From: CAVZQN01 sp963837395
GTDB taxonomy: Bacteria; Acidobacteriota; HRBIN11; JAKEFK01
Direction: 5' to 3'
DNA length: 64,000 nt
Assembly: GCA_963837395.1 (NCBI GenBank)
Contig: CAWINI010000003.1
Coordinates: 310,001-374,000 of the forward strand
Each line of letters starts with the position of its first letter. Position 1 is the first letter of the stretch. A program made the position numbers and the translations under genes. The notes under the pieces are model-generated. The model was not told the DNA's origin, did not search any database, and was given only the letters and a program-made list of their open reading frames with translations. Positions 25,641 to 34,889 of the stretch are shown in pieces.

Positions 25641-27764
25641 CTACTTCGAGCCGAATTCCATCAGCCATAACTCATTCGGTCCAAAAATCTCTTTAGCCCA
25701 TACGACCTCATCGGTCGGGGAAACATCATAGAAAAAACCAATTGGGTACATTGGCCGCATTTCTGTTTCTTTCTTTTCATTCGATCCATCGATTGAAATA
25801 GACCATAATTCAGCACCATCTTCAATTTGACCTTTCCTATGGAAAAAGACGCGCGAATCATCCCCCGACCAGGCTGGAGTAATTCCTTGTGTTAGAATCC
25901 GACACTCTTTGCCATCTGACGGACAAATTAAAATATTGCCTTCCGTATTTTCATAATTGCATCCAACAATCCATTTCCCGTTTCTAGACCATTGCGGTCT
26001 ATCAATTATCGTTGGTAGTGTCCGTTCTTTTCCTGTTTTTATATGCCGTATCAAAGTTGCAATACCACTTCCTTCTTTCTTCTTTGTATAAACAACGTAT
26101 TCCTCAGAAGGATCAAGTTGAACTCCATTTTCAATTTCAAAGATCCAGTTATCAAATACCTTTATGCTGGGACCTCCATTAATCGCGATCCTTCGAAATG
26201 TGGGTTCCGGTTTTTCCTGATAATAAAATAATGACTTTCCATCGTGCGACCAACGCGGAAAGATATTTGATTCATTCTTATCGCGAGTTAATTGAGTTAA
26301 CTCAGATCCATTTTTGTTGATTGTAAAAAGATGCGGCTCCTGAAAAAATGCAATTTTGTTTCCATCATTTGAAAAAACCGGAGCAACAATTTCTTTCATT
26401 GTTAACAAATCATGACTGCTTCCAGTTTTGGTATCGTACAAGCTCAGAGTGCTAGAATATTTTTGATTTGTAAAAATCACTTTTTCCCCATCTCTGGAAA
26501 TATCTGGATCTGCATCAGGACCTGCGCCGGTTGTGATTGCCACAGGATCACCACCGGAAGCAGGAATTTTCCAGAGTGTAAAACTTCCTTTTCGCGAAGA
26601 CGGAAAGATGATGTACTTTCCATCGGGTGTCCAGCATGATCTTTCGCCGGCAGCATGATCAAATGTAATCTGCCGTGGTTGTCCACTGTGAGTTGGAATT
26701 ATGAAGTAATCGCCAATAGTACCGAACGTAATTTGGAAAAAAACGATTTCGGATGAATCCGGTGAAAATGCAGGAAATCGATCAACCACGAGTACCGGTA
26801 CTTTTGGAATGCCTTCAACTTTTCGTTGATCACTTCCATCTGCATTCGCAGTCCAGATATCGGCATCCCTTTCAAACACAAGTAATTTTCCATCAAAAGA
26901 CCAGTTCGGATTGCGGGCATGCTCAATCAGCTTTCGCGGAGTCCCGCCTAGCGGTGGAACCGTCCAAATGTTTTCGGTCATTCGCGATAGTCCGAACGTT
27001 CCACTGGAAAACACAATTTGATCATTCAATGGTGACCACCGCGGTCGAGATCCGGGAATTTCGGTCGGTGTAATTGGAACCGGATCACCGGTATTCAGAT
27101 TTTTGATCCAGATTCGTTTAACTCCATCTGCATTATTTTCAAAAGCGATCATGCTTCCATCCGGAGAAAAGCTGGCGGCATCATGAGATCCAGGAAAAGT
27201 TGAGATGGTGTGAAGATTCGTTTGTTGGAGTTCAAAGGGCTTGAGGAATCGCCACAAAGCAAAACCGATTAGTGCGATTAAAACGATTAACAAGAATGTT
27301 GGGAGAGCTTTTGATCTTCTTGTAGAAATTTTAGCAGTCGTTAAGGCCGCTCCGCTGTCAAGATACCTCTGAAGATTTCGTAAATCTACGAGCAAATCGT
27401 TAGCATTTTGATATCTGTTGCCTGGTTCTTTTTCAAGACATTTGAAAATGATTCGCTCTAACTCTTGCGGAATATTTTTGTTGTAATCAGAAACTGGAAC
27501 AGGAGTTTTATTTATGATCTGCTCCATGATTTCACTGATGCGTTCGCCGTTAAAAGGAAGTCTACCGGTTGACATTTCGTACAAAACAATTCCAAAAGAA
27601 AACAGATCGCTTCTTTGGTCTGTCAATTTTCCGTTGAGTTGCTCGGGGCTCATATAGGGTGCAGTTCCAAGAACTACGCCCGGTAAAGTTCCTGAGATAG
27701 TATGAAGTTTACTGTTCAAATCAGGGGTCATCGTAGTCTTTGCTAAACCAAAATCGAGGACCAT
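25641..27764 (-). CDS. Ser/Thr kinase, C-terminal part (split by frameshift), PD40 propeller
   Basis: This 707-codon frame begins at the DFG motif (VLDFGLAK) and continues with the rest of the kinase domain (GTAPYMSPEQ, SDLFSFGIVLYEM), a membrane helix (LPTFLLIVLIALIGFALW) and a TolB/PD40-type beta-propeller with repeats such as SPDGSMIAF and SPDSSEIVF. The missing N-lobe lies in the overlapping frame at 27721-28347. Removing one base near 27763-27765 joins them as QVMVLDFG. The ATG at 27764 is probably not a real start. The joined protein would be about 900 residues with the same plan as the kinase at 6526. Confidence 0.8.
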   Translation of the reverse strand: MVLDFGLAKTTMTPDLNSKLHTISGTLPGVVLGTAPYMSPEQLNGKLTDQRSDLFSFGIVLYEMSTGRLPFNGERISEIMEQIINKTPVPVSDYNKNIPQELERIIFKCLEKEPGNRYQNANDLLVDLRNLQRYLDSGAALTTAKISTRRSKALPTFLLIVLIALIGFALWRFLKPFELQQTNLHTISTFPGSHDAASFSPDGSMIAFENNADGVKRIWIKNLNTGDPVPITPTEIPGSRPRWSPLNDQIVFSSGTFGLSRMTENIWTVPPLGGTPRKLIEHARNPNWSFDGKLLVFERDADIWTANADGSDQRKVEGIPKVPVLVVDRFPAFSPDSSEIVFFQITFGTIGDYFIIPTHSGQPRQITFDHAAGERSCWTPDGKYIIFPSSRKGSFTLWKIPASGGDPVAITTGAGPDADPDISRDGEKVIFTNQKYSSTLSLYDTKTGSSHDLLTMKEIVAPVFSNDGNKIAFFQEPHLFTINKNGSELTQLTRDKNESNIFPRWSHDGKSLFYYQEKPEPTFRRIAINGGPSIKVFDNWIFEIENGVQLDPSEEYVVYTKKKEGSGIATLIRHIKTGKERTLPTIIDRPQWSRNGKWIVGCNYENTEGNILICPSDGKECRILTQGITPAWSGDDSRVFFHRKGQIEDGAELWSISIDGSNEKKETEMRPMYPIGFFYDVSPTDEVVWAKEIFGPNELWLMEFGSK

Positions 27765-28347
27765 TCACCTGCCCGCTTGATTTGATCATGATATTTTTCG
27801 GTTTCACATCGCGATGAATAATTCCGACGGAATGCGCAGAATGAAGAGCGTCAGCTATTTGAATTGCAATTTGGATAATTTCAGAATTCTTAAGCGGCAG
27901 TCCTGAAATTTTGTCCGAAAGTGTTTGACCTTCGATAAATTCCATTGCAATGAAGTGAATGGAATCTTGTTCTCCAATTTCGTATATGTGCGCAACATTT
28001 GGATGGTTTACAGCAGAGGCAGTTTTTGCTTCGCGGATAAATCGTTTTAGTCCTTCTTTATTGACGGCGCTGAAGTATGGAAGAATTTTCAAAGCCACTC
28101 GCCGATCGAGTTTTGTATCGCGTGCGAGATAAACCACGCCCATGCCGCCTTCGCCCAATTTCTGAATGATTTGATAATGAGAAAGCTGCTGACCGATTTT
28201 CGTAACTATTGTTTTTTGAAGTTCAACGTCTGCATCTAAGTTTGCAGAATCAACACCATCGTAGATTATGTGTCCGCGGCGAATAAGATTCTCAACCCGC
28301 TCTTCTGAAGACTTTTTGGGTGGTTTTGATTCGTTGTTATCTTCCAT
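27721..28347 (-). CDS. Ser/Thr kinase, N-terminal part (split by frameshift)
   Basis: A 208-codon frame holding the kinase N-lobe: glycine loop GEGGMG (65-70), Lys87 in VALKIL, HRDVKPKN (178-185). After SSGQV (residue 194) the sequence turns into nonfamily residues and stops, while the next frame continues at VLDFGLAK. One extra base (an A in GTGAATG, or the T) explains the break. The first 60 residues resemble the start of the kinase-TPR protein at 31526 (EERVENLIRRGHII against SEKIEALLHRRARIL). If the shift is real the kinase is dead, since DFG is lost. Confidence 0.8.
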   Translation of the reverse strand: MEDNNESKPPKKSSEERVENLIRRGHIIYDGVDSANLDADVELQKTIVTKIGQQLSHYQIIQKLGEGGMGVVYLARDTKLDRRVALKILPYFSAVNKEGLKRFIREAKTASAVNHPNVAHIYEIGEQDSIHFIAMEFIEGQTLSDKISGLPLKNSEIIQIAIQIADALHSAHSVGIIHRDVKPKNIMIKSSGQVNGPRFWFSKDYDDP

Positions 28348-28462
28348 TAAACCGAGATTCTATCGCAAAAAGATCTCTATTGCCGTCCCGTGCCTGCACA
28401 TCGATGTCCAGCCCATAGACATACATACCAGGATTTGTTGAGGCCGCCGACTATTTCAGTAA

Positions 28463-28478
28463 TGGCACGTTGATTGCC
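28463..28478 (+). promoter_or_regulatory. Consensus sigma-54 promoter
   Basis: TGGCACG-TTGA-TTGC matches the -24/-12 consensus at every conserved position, with GG (28464-28465) and GC (28476-28477) ten bases apart. The expected start of transcription is near 28489, about 17 bases before the ATG at 28506, leaving room for the CGGAGGA ribosome-binding site. The same short-leader layout is seen at 23907. Confidence 0.75.
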
Positions 28479-28505
28479 ATAGCAAAAGATGCACGGAGGA
28501 AGACG

Positions 28506-29723
28506 ATGAAGATTCAAAATCGTTCAGTTTTAAACACCGGCATTTGGAAAGTCAGTGATATGTCGCAGGTTGAAGATACGCACAGCGTACGTTCAGCTTC
28601 TCAAACTGAATCAGTTGCAAAACTGCCAACCGAAGCTCAGCGCAATCAGCAGATCTACGAATTCAAATCACAAGAAGAATTGCTGCGCGCTAATTTGCAA
28701 AACCAGCTTCCTTCTGCGATCGAATCAGGAACTAGCATCAATGGAAAGAATCTTGATAAGCAAATGGACAGAGATTGGGAAGACCTGGATACCGTTCCGG
28801 AATTGGATCGAGCCATAGACGCGTTGGTGATTATCAAATCCGAAATTCTACAAACCGGTCATTCCGATAGGCTCGATGCCTCCTATCTGCCCCGCATAGA
28901 GGAACTTCTAGTGAAGCTAGAGGCCAGGAGAGATGCAACTCAGGCCTTGATGGATGCTAGCCTTCCTATCGAAAGGGGAAATGATGAAACCAACAATTCG
29001 CAGCGAAGAGTTATACCTCGTGATCGCAACAGATCTAATTCAAGGCTGAATGGTGAAGGACCTGAAAGCAACCGTGGACAAAGAGATGAGCAACACGGAA
29101 CGACTGCCCAGCCGCCATCAATAGACAGAGGAACCGAAGGAAGATGGCGCAGACCCGGCCGTAACCCAAGAAATAGCGACAACCAAAACAATGGCGCGCC
29201 GTCAAGGAATCAGAAAAGCGATAGCGGACCGAGAAACGTTGAATATTCGAGTTCAACGAATACTTCAAATGAATCACGAGAATCACCTGAGCCCATTCAA
29301 ACAACCACTGAAGCGATAGAAAAAAAAGAGGCCCCAAAATCGGAGAAGAAGATTCAAAAAGCCTCTATGGAAGTTGGTCAAGATCCATCGACAGGACAAG
29401 GTGGAAGCGCTGGGAATGACATCGGAGCTAGCGGACGCATTCCAAAAGGATCGCCAGACAATCGCAGCGGCATTCAGCAAATGGTGCAACCAGGAATCAA
29501 TTTGTTTTCAACAACGACCGGTGTTGATGATAAGGAACGTCCAAATACGGGGAGCAGCACAACTTCGAATTCTGCCGAAGGAAATGATCTTGGAGATGAT
29601 CTTCCATACGACTTAAGTAGAACCGGCGGAAGTATCGACATCGAAGCCGGCAAAGTTTTGTTAGAACAATATCGTCCGATCAATCCGGGCGGACCTGATC
29701 CAACAAAAACAAAAGTGAGGTAA
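28506..29723 (+). CDS. Disordered Asn/Ser/Arg-rich protein, sigma-54 controlled
   Basis: About 405 residues starting at the ATG that follows CGGAGGA. No signal peptide or membrane segment. Residues about 60-150 look helical and folded (acidic and Leu-rich, WEDLDTVPELDRAIDAL). The rest is low-complexity, rich in Asn, Ser, Gly, Arg and Gln and presumably disordered. I recognise no family. It is the first gene of an operon with an octapeptide-repeat protein 3 bp downstream and a secreted FG-GAP protein after that. A structural or exported role is possible but unsupported. Confidence 0.65.
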   Translation: MKIQNRSVLNTGIWKVSDMSQVEDTHSVRSASQTESVAKLPTEAQRNQQIYEFKSQEELLRANLQNQLPSAIESGTSINGKNLDKQMDRDWEDLDTVPELDRAIDALVIIKSEILQTGHSDRLDASYLPRIEELLVKLEARRDATQALMDASLPIERGNDETNNSQRRVIPRDRNRSNSRLNGEGPESNRGQRDEQHGTTAQPPSIDRGTEGRWRRPGRNPRNSDNQNNGAPSRNQKSDSGPRNVEYSSSTNTSNESRESPEPIQTTTEAIEKKEAPKSEKKIQKASMEVGQDPSTGQGGSAGNDIGASGRIPKGSPDNRSGIQQMVQPGINLFSTTTGVDDKERPNTGSSTTSNSAEGNDLGDDLPYDLSRTGGSIDIEAGKVLLEQYRPINPGGPDPTKTKVR

Positions 29724-29726
29724 ATC

Positions 29727-30017
29727 ATGAAAATTGCAAATCAAGAAACAATCAAAAGCATTGTCCAACCTGAAGATAAGCCAACAGTTGAAACCGGGAA
29801 AGTTCGAGAGAACACATCGCTGGGAATTGCAAACGTGAAAAGTGGATTCGACAAACTTATAGGTCCAAATAATGTTGAAACAATGATTACGCAGAACCAG
29901 GCCGAGACACTAAAACAGAACCAAGCAGAGACGTTGAAACAAAATCAGGCTGAGACACTGCAACCACCAAAGCCAGCCTCTGGTCAAGCTGCTTTGTTGC
30001 AAAGACTTAAGTGGTGA
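29727..30017 (+). CDS. Small protein with three QNQAETLK repeats
   Basis: A 96-residue, leaderless-type (no signal peptide) hydrophilic protein. Residues about 56-79 are three tandem octapeptides, QNQAETLK, QNQAETLK, QNQAETLQ, followed by a Pro-rich stretch and a basic end (LLQRLKW). The three DNA units differ almost only at synonymous positions, so the peptide repeat itself is under selection. GTGAGG, overlapping the upstream gene's last codons, serves as ribosome-binding site. No known family; cotranscribed with the disordered protein. Confidence 0.65.
   Translation: MKIANQETIKSIVQPEDKPTVETGKVRENTSLGIANVKSGFDKLIGPNNVETMITQNQAETLKQNQAETLKQNQAETLQPPKPASGQAALLQRLKW
29892..29963 (+). repeat. 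Three tandem 24-bp coding repeats
   Basis: Units at 29892-29915, 29916-29939 and 29940-29963 encode the octapeptide repeat. Codons differ (CAG/CAA, AAC/AAT, GCC/GCA/GCT, ACA/ACG, CTA/TTG/CTG) while the amino acids stay constant except for the last residue. Confidence 0.85.
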
Positions 30018-30084
30018 ATCAAATGCGGTGGCGGTTTCTCATCCAATCGAGAGACCGCCTTCAACTACTAGTAGGAGGTTGAAA

Positions 30085-31518
30085 ATGCGAAATCTAATTT
30101 TTAGCTCCGTGGTTTTTTTAATATTGATCATCGGAGGTCCAGTAATCGCACAAGTCCCAATATTATTGGGTGTAATTCCTAATGTTGGCACTGCCGGTAC
30201 ATCTTTGAGCGTTGTGGTTAAAGGAATTGCCTTACCTGATGGTCTTTCTGGATTGCAGGTAAATTTTGGAAATGATATCACCGTTCAAAATATCGAGGCC
30301 CTTCCTTCTGAGACTTTGGACTCAAATGGCGAAACAATTGTTGTGGAGTCCATCCGCGCTTCAATTGTGATTTCATCTTCAGCCAACATCGGAACACGTC
30401 CGGTTCGGATCGGATCTTCCGCACTCTCATTTCCTGCGGTCTTCACCGTGATTCGCGAAAATGAGGATCCGCCTCCGGGCGCTGAAACCGATTTTGGAGT
30501 CACACAATATGCAACACATTCATTTAATCCGGAAGGCATAATTGCCGCCGACTTCACCCACGATGGTCGAATGGATCTTGCAGTCGGCACCGATGGTGAT
30601 GACTACACACTTTTATTTCGGACCATTTCTGGAGGCAAACTCGGAGCAGTAAAAAAATTGAGAGAACCGAAATTTGCATCCGCAATCATCGCTTCAAACG
30701 ATTTCAATCGCGATAGCAAACCAGATCTTGCTGTGGGTAATCGAAGTGCAAGCGAAGTGATTGTCAGGATTGGAGCGGAGGGTATGAATTTTAGGAGTCC
30801 GATTCGCATTCCACTTCCAACCCCTGCATGGGCTCTCACTTCCGGAGATTTCAACGGCGATGGCAATCCTGATTTTGTCGCTGTTACTCGCGATACAAAC
30901 GGAATTCAATTAGTTCTGGGAAATGGTAACGGTACATTTCAGCCGGTGCGTTCTCTTGCTGCCGGCGATACTCCAAAATCAGCAGCAGTCGCTGATCTGA
31001 ACAACGATGGACTCGATGATGTCATCATCGGAAATTTTGTTGGATCCCTTTCCGTATATATTGGCAACAGAATTTCAGGCTTAAACGCCCAGCCCCTGAA
31101 GAGAGTACCTACTTCGATCGAAAATCTCATTGCGGCTGATCTTAGCGGTGATGGCAACCCGGATGTAGCAACGATTGGTGAAGATTCAATTGTGATTCTT
31201 CGGGGCAAAGGAAATGGAGATTTCTTTTCTCCAAAACGCATCCGTATTGTTGATTTTCTTTTTGACATCGCGGCTGGCGATTTTGATGGTGATTCCAGAA
31301 TCGATCTTGCCTTTTCAAATTTTGCGGCCGGTCAACTTTCTGTGATTACCAATCAAGGCAATCTTCGTTTTAGTCCTCCTATCAATTTGAATACAGGTAA
31401 AGACCCAAAACGGATTGTGGCTACTGATCTTAATGGCGATCAAAAATCTGATCTCGCAGTCACAAATTATCTGTCGCATACCATTAGCGTGTATTTGAAT
31501 TTGATCTTGGTGAAATAA
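30085..31518 (+). CDS. Secreted TIG/IPT plus FG-GAP repeat protein
   Basis: About 477 residues from the ATG preceded by AGGAGG. A signal peptide (LIFSSVVFLILIIGGPVIA) is followed by an IPT/TIG-like Ig domain (VGTAGTSLSVVVKG) and then seven FG-GAP/VCBS repeats with calcium-loop motifs such as DFTHDGRMD, DFNRDSKPD, DFNGDGNPD, DLNNDGLDD, DLSGDGNPD, DFDGDSRID and DLNGDQKSD. Seven blades predict a complete integrin-alpha-like propeller. It is probably a calcium-stabilised surface or matrix protein. It lies 67 bp downstream of the repeat protein and converges on the next kinase gene with only 7 bp between stops. Confidence 0.85.
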   Translation: MRNLIFSSVVFLILIIGGPVIAQVPILLGVIPNVGTAGTSLSVVVKGIALPDGLSGLQVNFGNDITVQNIEALPSETLDSNGETIVVESIRASIVISSSANIGTRPVRIGSSALSFPAVFTVIRENEDPPPGAETDFGVTQYATHSFNPEGIIAADFTHDGRMDLAVGTDGDDYTLLFRTISGGKLGAVKKLREPKFASAIIASNDFNRDSKPDLAVGNRSASEVIVRIGAEGMNFRSPIRIPLPTPAWALTSGDFNGDGNPDFVAVTRDTNGIQLVLGNGNGTFQPVRSLAAGDTPKSAAVADLNNDGLDDVIIGNFVGSLSVYIGNRISGLNAQPLKRVPTSIENLIAADLSGDGNPDVATIGEDSIVILRGKGNGDFFSPKRIRIVDFLFDIAAGDFDGDSRIDLAFSNFAAGQLSVITNQGNLRFSPPINLNTGKDPKRIVATDLNGDQKSDLAVTNYLSHTISVYLNLILVK

Positions 31519-31525
31519 GAATCAT

Positions 31526-34500
31526 TTATAGAAGGGCACGGCCGCGATCCAGGTAGGATTGGTACTCCATTTTCAGCAATGGATTATTTTGGAGCGATTT
31601 TTCCAACAAGTCGCGAGCGGTTTGAGCGGCCTCCTGACGTAACTTTATTTCCTTTTCCGATAAAGCCTGGAAAAGGTAAAGCGACCCTTGAAGGGCCAGC
31701 GCTTCACTCGAATTCGAATTGAGCGATAAAACTTTACGAGTCATTTCTAAACCCTGGCCAATCTCATCTTTGGCAACCTGTTTATGTATTTGAGCCCATT
31801 CCGTATTTGTTAGAGAGTTCTTTGCCATTGCGAGATAAGCTCGTGGGTCTTCTCGATTTATGTCAATTGCTCTTTGAAGACTTTCGCGGCTTATCCGCAA
31901 CGAACGAAAAGGTGATTTTCCAGTTTGTATTTCCCAACGTGCCCTAAGAGTTTCCAGTTCCCCTTTACGAAGATATGGATCACCACTCGATGGATTTAAC
32001 CTAATACCGTTTTCAATATATGTATTGCTGCGATTCAAAGCCTTTAACGGAGACAGTTTTTTGTGGATAAGATACTTTGCACTTTGAGCGTAAACACTGC
32101 TGAGATATAAGTTGGCATCCAAGTCTTGCGGATTCAACCCCAAAGCTTTTTCCAGGCTTGCAATGGCACTTTTTTCAAATTCTGCCGGATCTTTAGATTG
32201 CAACAAGTCATATTCTGCCATTTGAAAATATGTTAAACCTTGACAGAAGTAGGTATAGTAGAAATTAGGATTTGCGTTAATGCCCTTTTGAAATATTTCA
32301 AGAGATTTGTTCAAAGACGGCATGGGATCTTTCCCTTCTTGCATTGCATATGTCGCCAGGTTTTGGTGTTGAGCGCCAAGATTCGCATAAGAATAAGGGA
32401 TGTTTGGATTCAACGCAATTGACTTTTCCAGACTTTTGATTGCGTTTTGATAAAACTCCGTTGGATTTTCACCGTAATTTATAACGTAATCGCCAAGACT
32501 GCTGTAAATGGTACCCAAATTGTTGTGAGTCTCGCTCGAGCCAGGATTTGTTCTAAGCGCCATTTGATAGCTTCGAATTGATTTGTAAAAGAATTCTTTT
32601 GGATTTGAGCCGTGACGCCATGAGTATTTTCCTAAACTGCTGTAAATACCACCCATATTCTGGTGCGAAAAAAAATCGTTCTCATCAACACGAAGACCTT
32701 TCTCGCAGCTTTGAATGCCTTTCTGATAATAAGATGTGGGATCCTTTCCAATCTGTTCTATATAATCACCGAAGTATCTATAGGCCGTAGTGGTATCGAC
32801 AAATGCTAATACCATGCGAGGATTCAGTGTCGAAGCACGCTGACTCATTTCAATTGACTTCAGAAAAAGTTCGGACGGATCTTTTCCAGTGTACAAGTTG
32901 TACCATCCCATGAGCCACATTGAGTTAGCTTGCGTTTCGTATGCTTCCGCGCTGTCCGGATTTGCTATTAAAGCATTTCCACACGTTGCCAATACTTGTT
33001 CAAACGCATTTTGTGAAGATTGACCAGTATCCATTTGCACTCGCTCCAGGATATTCCAAAGTCTGCACTGGCTCTCATAAATCGTGGCATCACTTCTTGC
33101 AATTTCCGAAGCCTGTTCGAATTTCTTCGCAGCTGCAGTGAGATTTTCCAGCGCTTTCTTGTACTCTCCAAATTTCCGCTGTTTACTCCCGATCTGCATA
33201 TGGGCATTCCCTTCCAACAAATGCACTTCATAAAGCCACGGAACTTGCAAAGCTGATTGACGCACTTTTTTCAGGGAATCTTCGTAGCGCTTTTCGTAAA
33301 ATGCTATTAACGCTTCGACATAAAGAGTAGATTCTAAGTTTAATCCGCTACCTTCTTTCAAATAAAGAAGAGCAGGGTCGCGGTATTTGCTTTCCAGCTG
33401 TTTTATACGTGCTTCTCGTGTCGTTTTGTTTCCGATCCGTTCTACCTCTTGAAGACCTTTTTGATATAAAACTCCCAGAACTTGTCCTAAGGCACGGGCC
33501 ACTTCAGGTGTTTGATAGCCATGATTCCAGGCTTGAGCTAAATATTCCTGCGCTTTTTCATATTTATGTAACGCGTTGTAACCGCTACCCAATGCATAAT
33601 TCCCTGGCCCTAAGCCAGAATTGCCGATCCTTTTCATTTCGTTTTCAATCCATTTCATACGATCTTCAACAATTGCTCTCTCACGCCGCACATCATGTAA
33701 AGGAAGCGAATAGGCATAACGCATGAAGCCTTCAATCTTTTCTACTTCCTGTCCGAATTGTTGTGCCAATCGCGCTTGCTCTGAAGCTTGCCACCCTGCT
33801 CGAAGCCACAACCCGGCTAAAAGAAAAACTACGACCAGGGCGATTGCTCCAATTGCGGTTGTCGTTTTATTTTTCTTTGCCTTCTTGAATGCCCAGTAAT
33901 ACCAACTGGTTCGCTGAGCCATTACCGGTTCCGCTTGCAAATAGCGGTGTAGATCCTCGGCTAAAGCTTTCGCAGAATCGTAACGGCGGTGCGGTTCTTT
34001 TTCCAGACACTTCATTGAAATCGCTTCCAGATCGCCCGGAATAGATGGATTGATTTTGCGAAGCGATTTTGGCTCTTCTTGCAATGCTTTAACGATCACT
34101 TCCGCGACATTTGATCCTTCAAAAGGTGGACGGCCACAGAGCAGTTCGTATAATGCAGCACCGAGTGCATAAACATCCGACCTACGATCGAGTTTACTCA
34201 GATCACCCAATGCTTGTTCCGGCGGCATGTATGAAGGTGAACCAACAACGAAACCGGTTCTGGTTATTCCTGGTGCTGCTTGTTCACGCACTAATCCAAA
34301 ATCCATTACATATGGTTTCCATTGTTCGTTAATTTTCTCTACCAGAATGTTGCTTGGTTTTATATCACGATGGATTAATCCAATTTCATGAGCTGCATGG
34401 ACAGCTTCTGCAGCTTGTTTTAAGGCCATGATTTTTTGTTCGAGTACCATTTCGTGCGCAGCTTCTTGAAGTGTCTTGCCTTGTATGTATTGCATTGCAA

Positions 34501-34870
34501 TGTAATACTTTCCTTGCAACTCTCCCACCTCATAAACGCTGCAAATATGTTCATGATCTATCTTTGCCTGCGCACGTGCTTCACGAAGGAATTGGCTCAA
34601 TTCTGCGGGATCATCTCCTTTCAGAAACTTTAACGCGACGTGTCGTTGCAACATCGGTTCGTAGGCCTTGTAAACCTCGCCCATGTTGCCCGATCCCAGC
34701 AACTCTAAAATTTCAAATTTACTTTTAGGTGCTTCTTTCTGATAAATTTCAAGAGGCTCTTGGAGGGTTTCTACTGGGCTAGTATCAATGGATTCATCAT
34801 CACTCAAAATACGGGCTCTGCGATGAAGGAGTGCTTCAATTTTTTCGCTTTTGTCTTTGTCTTCTTTCAC
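31526..34870 (-). CDS. Ser/Thr kinase with C-terminal TPR array
   Basis: A 1114-residue protein. The kinase domain (about 50-310) has GSGNMG, VALKFL, HRDIKPSN, DFGLV and GSPSYMPPEQ. A membrane helix (AIGAIALVVVFLLAGLWL, near 345) is followed by roughly 750 residues of TPR-like helical repeats (for example ETHNNLGTIYSSLGDY and SYANLGAQHQNLATY). The plan is cytosolic kinase plus periplasmic protein-binding solenoid. It starts with GTG. It is 19 bp behind the AIM24 gene and likely cotranscribed with it. Confidence 0.9.
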   Translation of the reverse strand: MKEDKDKSEKIEALLHRRARILSDDESIDTSPVETLQEPLEIYQKEAPKSKFEILELLGSGNMGEVYKAYEPMLQRHVALKFLKGDDPAELSQFLREARAQAKIDHEHICSVYEVGELQGKYYIAMQYIQGKTLQEAAHEMVLEQKIMALKQAAEAVHAAHEIGLIHRDIKPSNILVEKINEQWKPYVMDFGLVREQAAPGITRTGFVVGSPSYMPPEQALGDLSKLDRRSDVYALGAALYELLCGRPPFEGSNVAEVIVKALQEEPKSLRKINPSIPGDLEAISMKCLEKEPHRRYDSAKALAEDLHRYLQAEPVMAQRTSWYYWAFKKAKKNKTTTAIGAIALVVVFLLAGLWLRAGWQASEQARLAQQFGQEVEKIEGFMRYAYSLPLHDVRRERAIVEDRMKWIENEMKRIGNSGLGPGNYALGSGYNALHKYEKAQEYLAQAWNHGYQTPEVARALGQVLGVLYQKGLQEVERIGNKTTREARIKQLESKYRDPALLYLKEGSGLNLESTLYVEALIAFYEKRYEDSLKKVRQSALQVPWLYEVHLLEGNAHMQIGSKQRKFGEYKKALENLTAAAKKFEQASEIARSDATIYESQCRLWNILERVQMDTGQSSQNAFEQVLATCGNALIANPDSAEAYETQANSMWLMGWYNLYTGKDPSELFLKSIEMSQRASTLNPRMVLAFVDTTTAYRYFGDYIEQIGKDPTSYYQKGIQSCEKGLRVDENDFFSHQNMGGIYSSLGKYSWRHGSNPKEFFYKSIRSYQMALRTNPGSSETHNNLGTIYSSLGDYVINYGENPTEFYQNAIKSLEKSIALNPNIPYSYANLGAQHQNLATYAMQEGKDPMPSLNKSLEIFQKGINANPNFYYTYFCQGLTYFQMAEYDLLQSKDPAEFEKSAIASLEKALGLNPQDLDANLYLSSVYAQSAKYLIHKKLSPLKALNRSNTYIENGIRLNPSSGDPYLRKGELETLRARWEIQTGKSPFRSLRISRESLQRAIDINREDPRAYLAMAKNSLTNTEWAQIHKQVAKDEIGQGLEMTRKVLSLNSNSSEALALQGSLYLFQALSEKEIKLRQEAAQTARDLLEKSLQNNPLLKMEYQSYLDRGRALL

Positions 34871-34889
34871 TGCTCAAAAGAGCTAAACA

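Noticed and set aside
28370..28405. Sigma-54-like sequence on the minus strand before the split kinase (GGCACGGGACGGC)
   Set aside because: GG and GC are only nine bases apart, and sigma-54 needs exactly ten; the TTGC part is missing.
29889..29965. Possible CRISPR-like repeat
   Set aside because: The units are contiguous with no spacers and are in frame in a protein; it is a coding tandem repeat.
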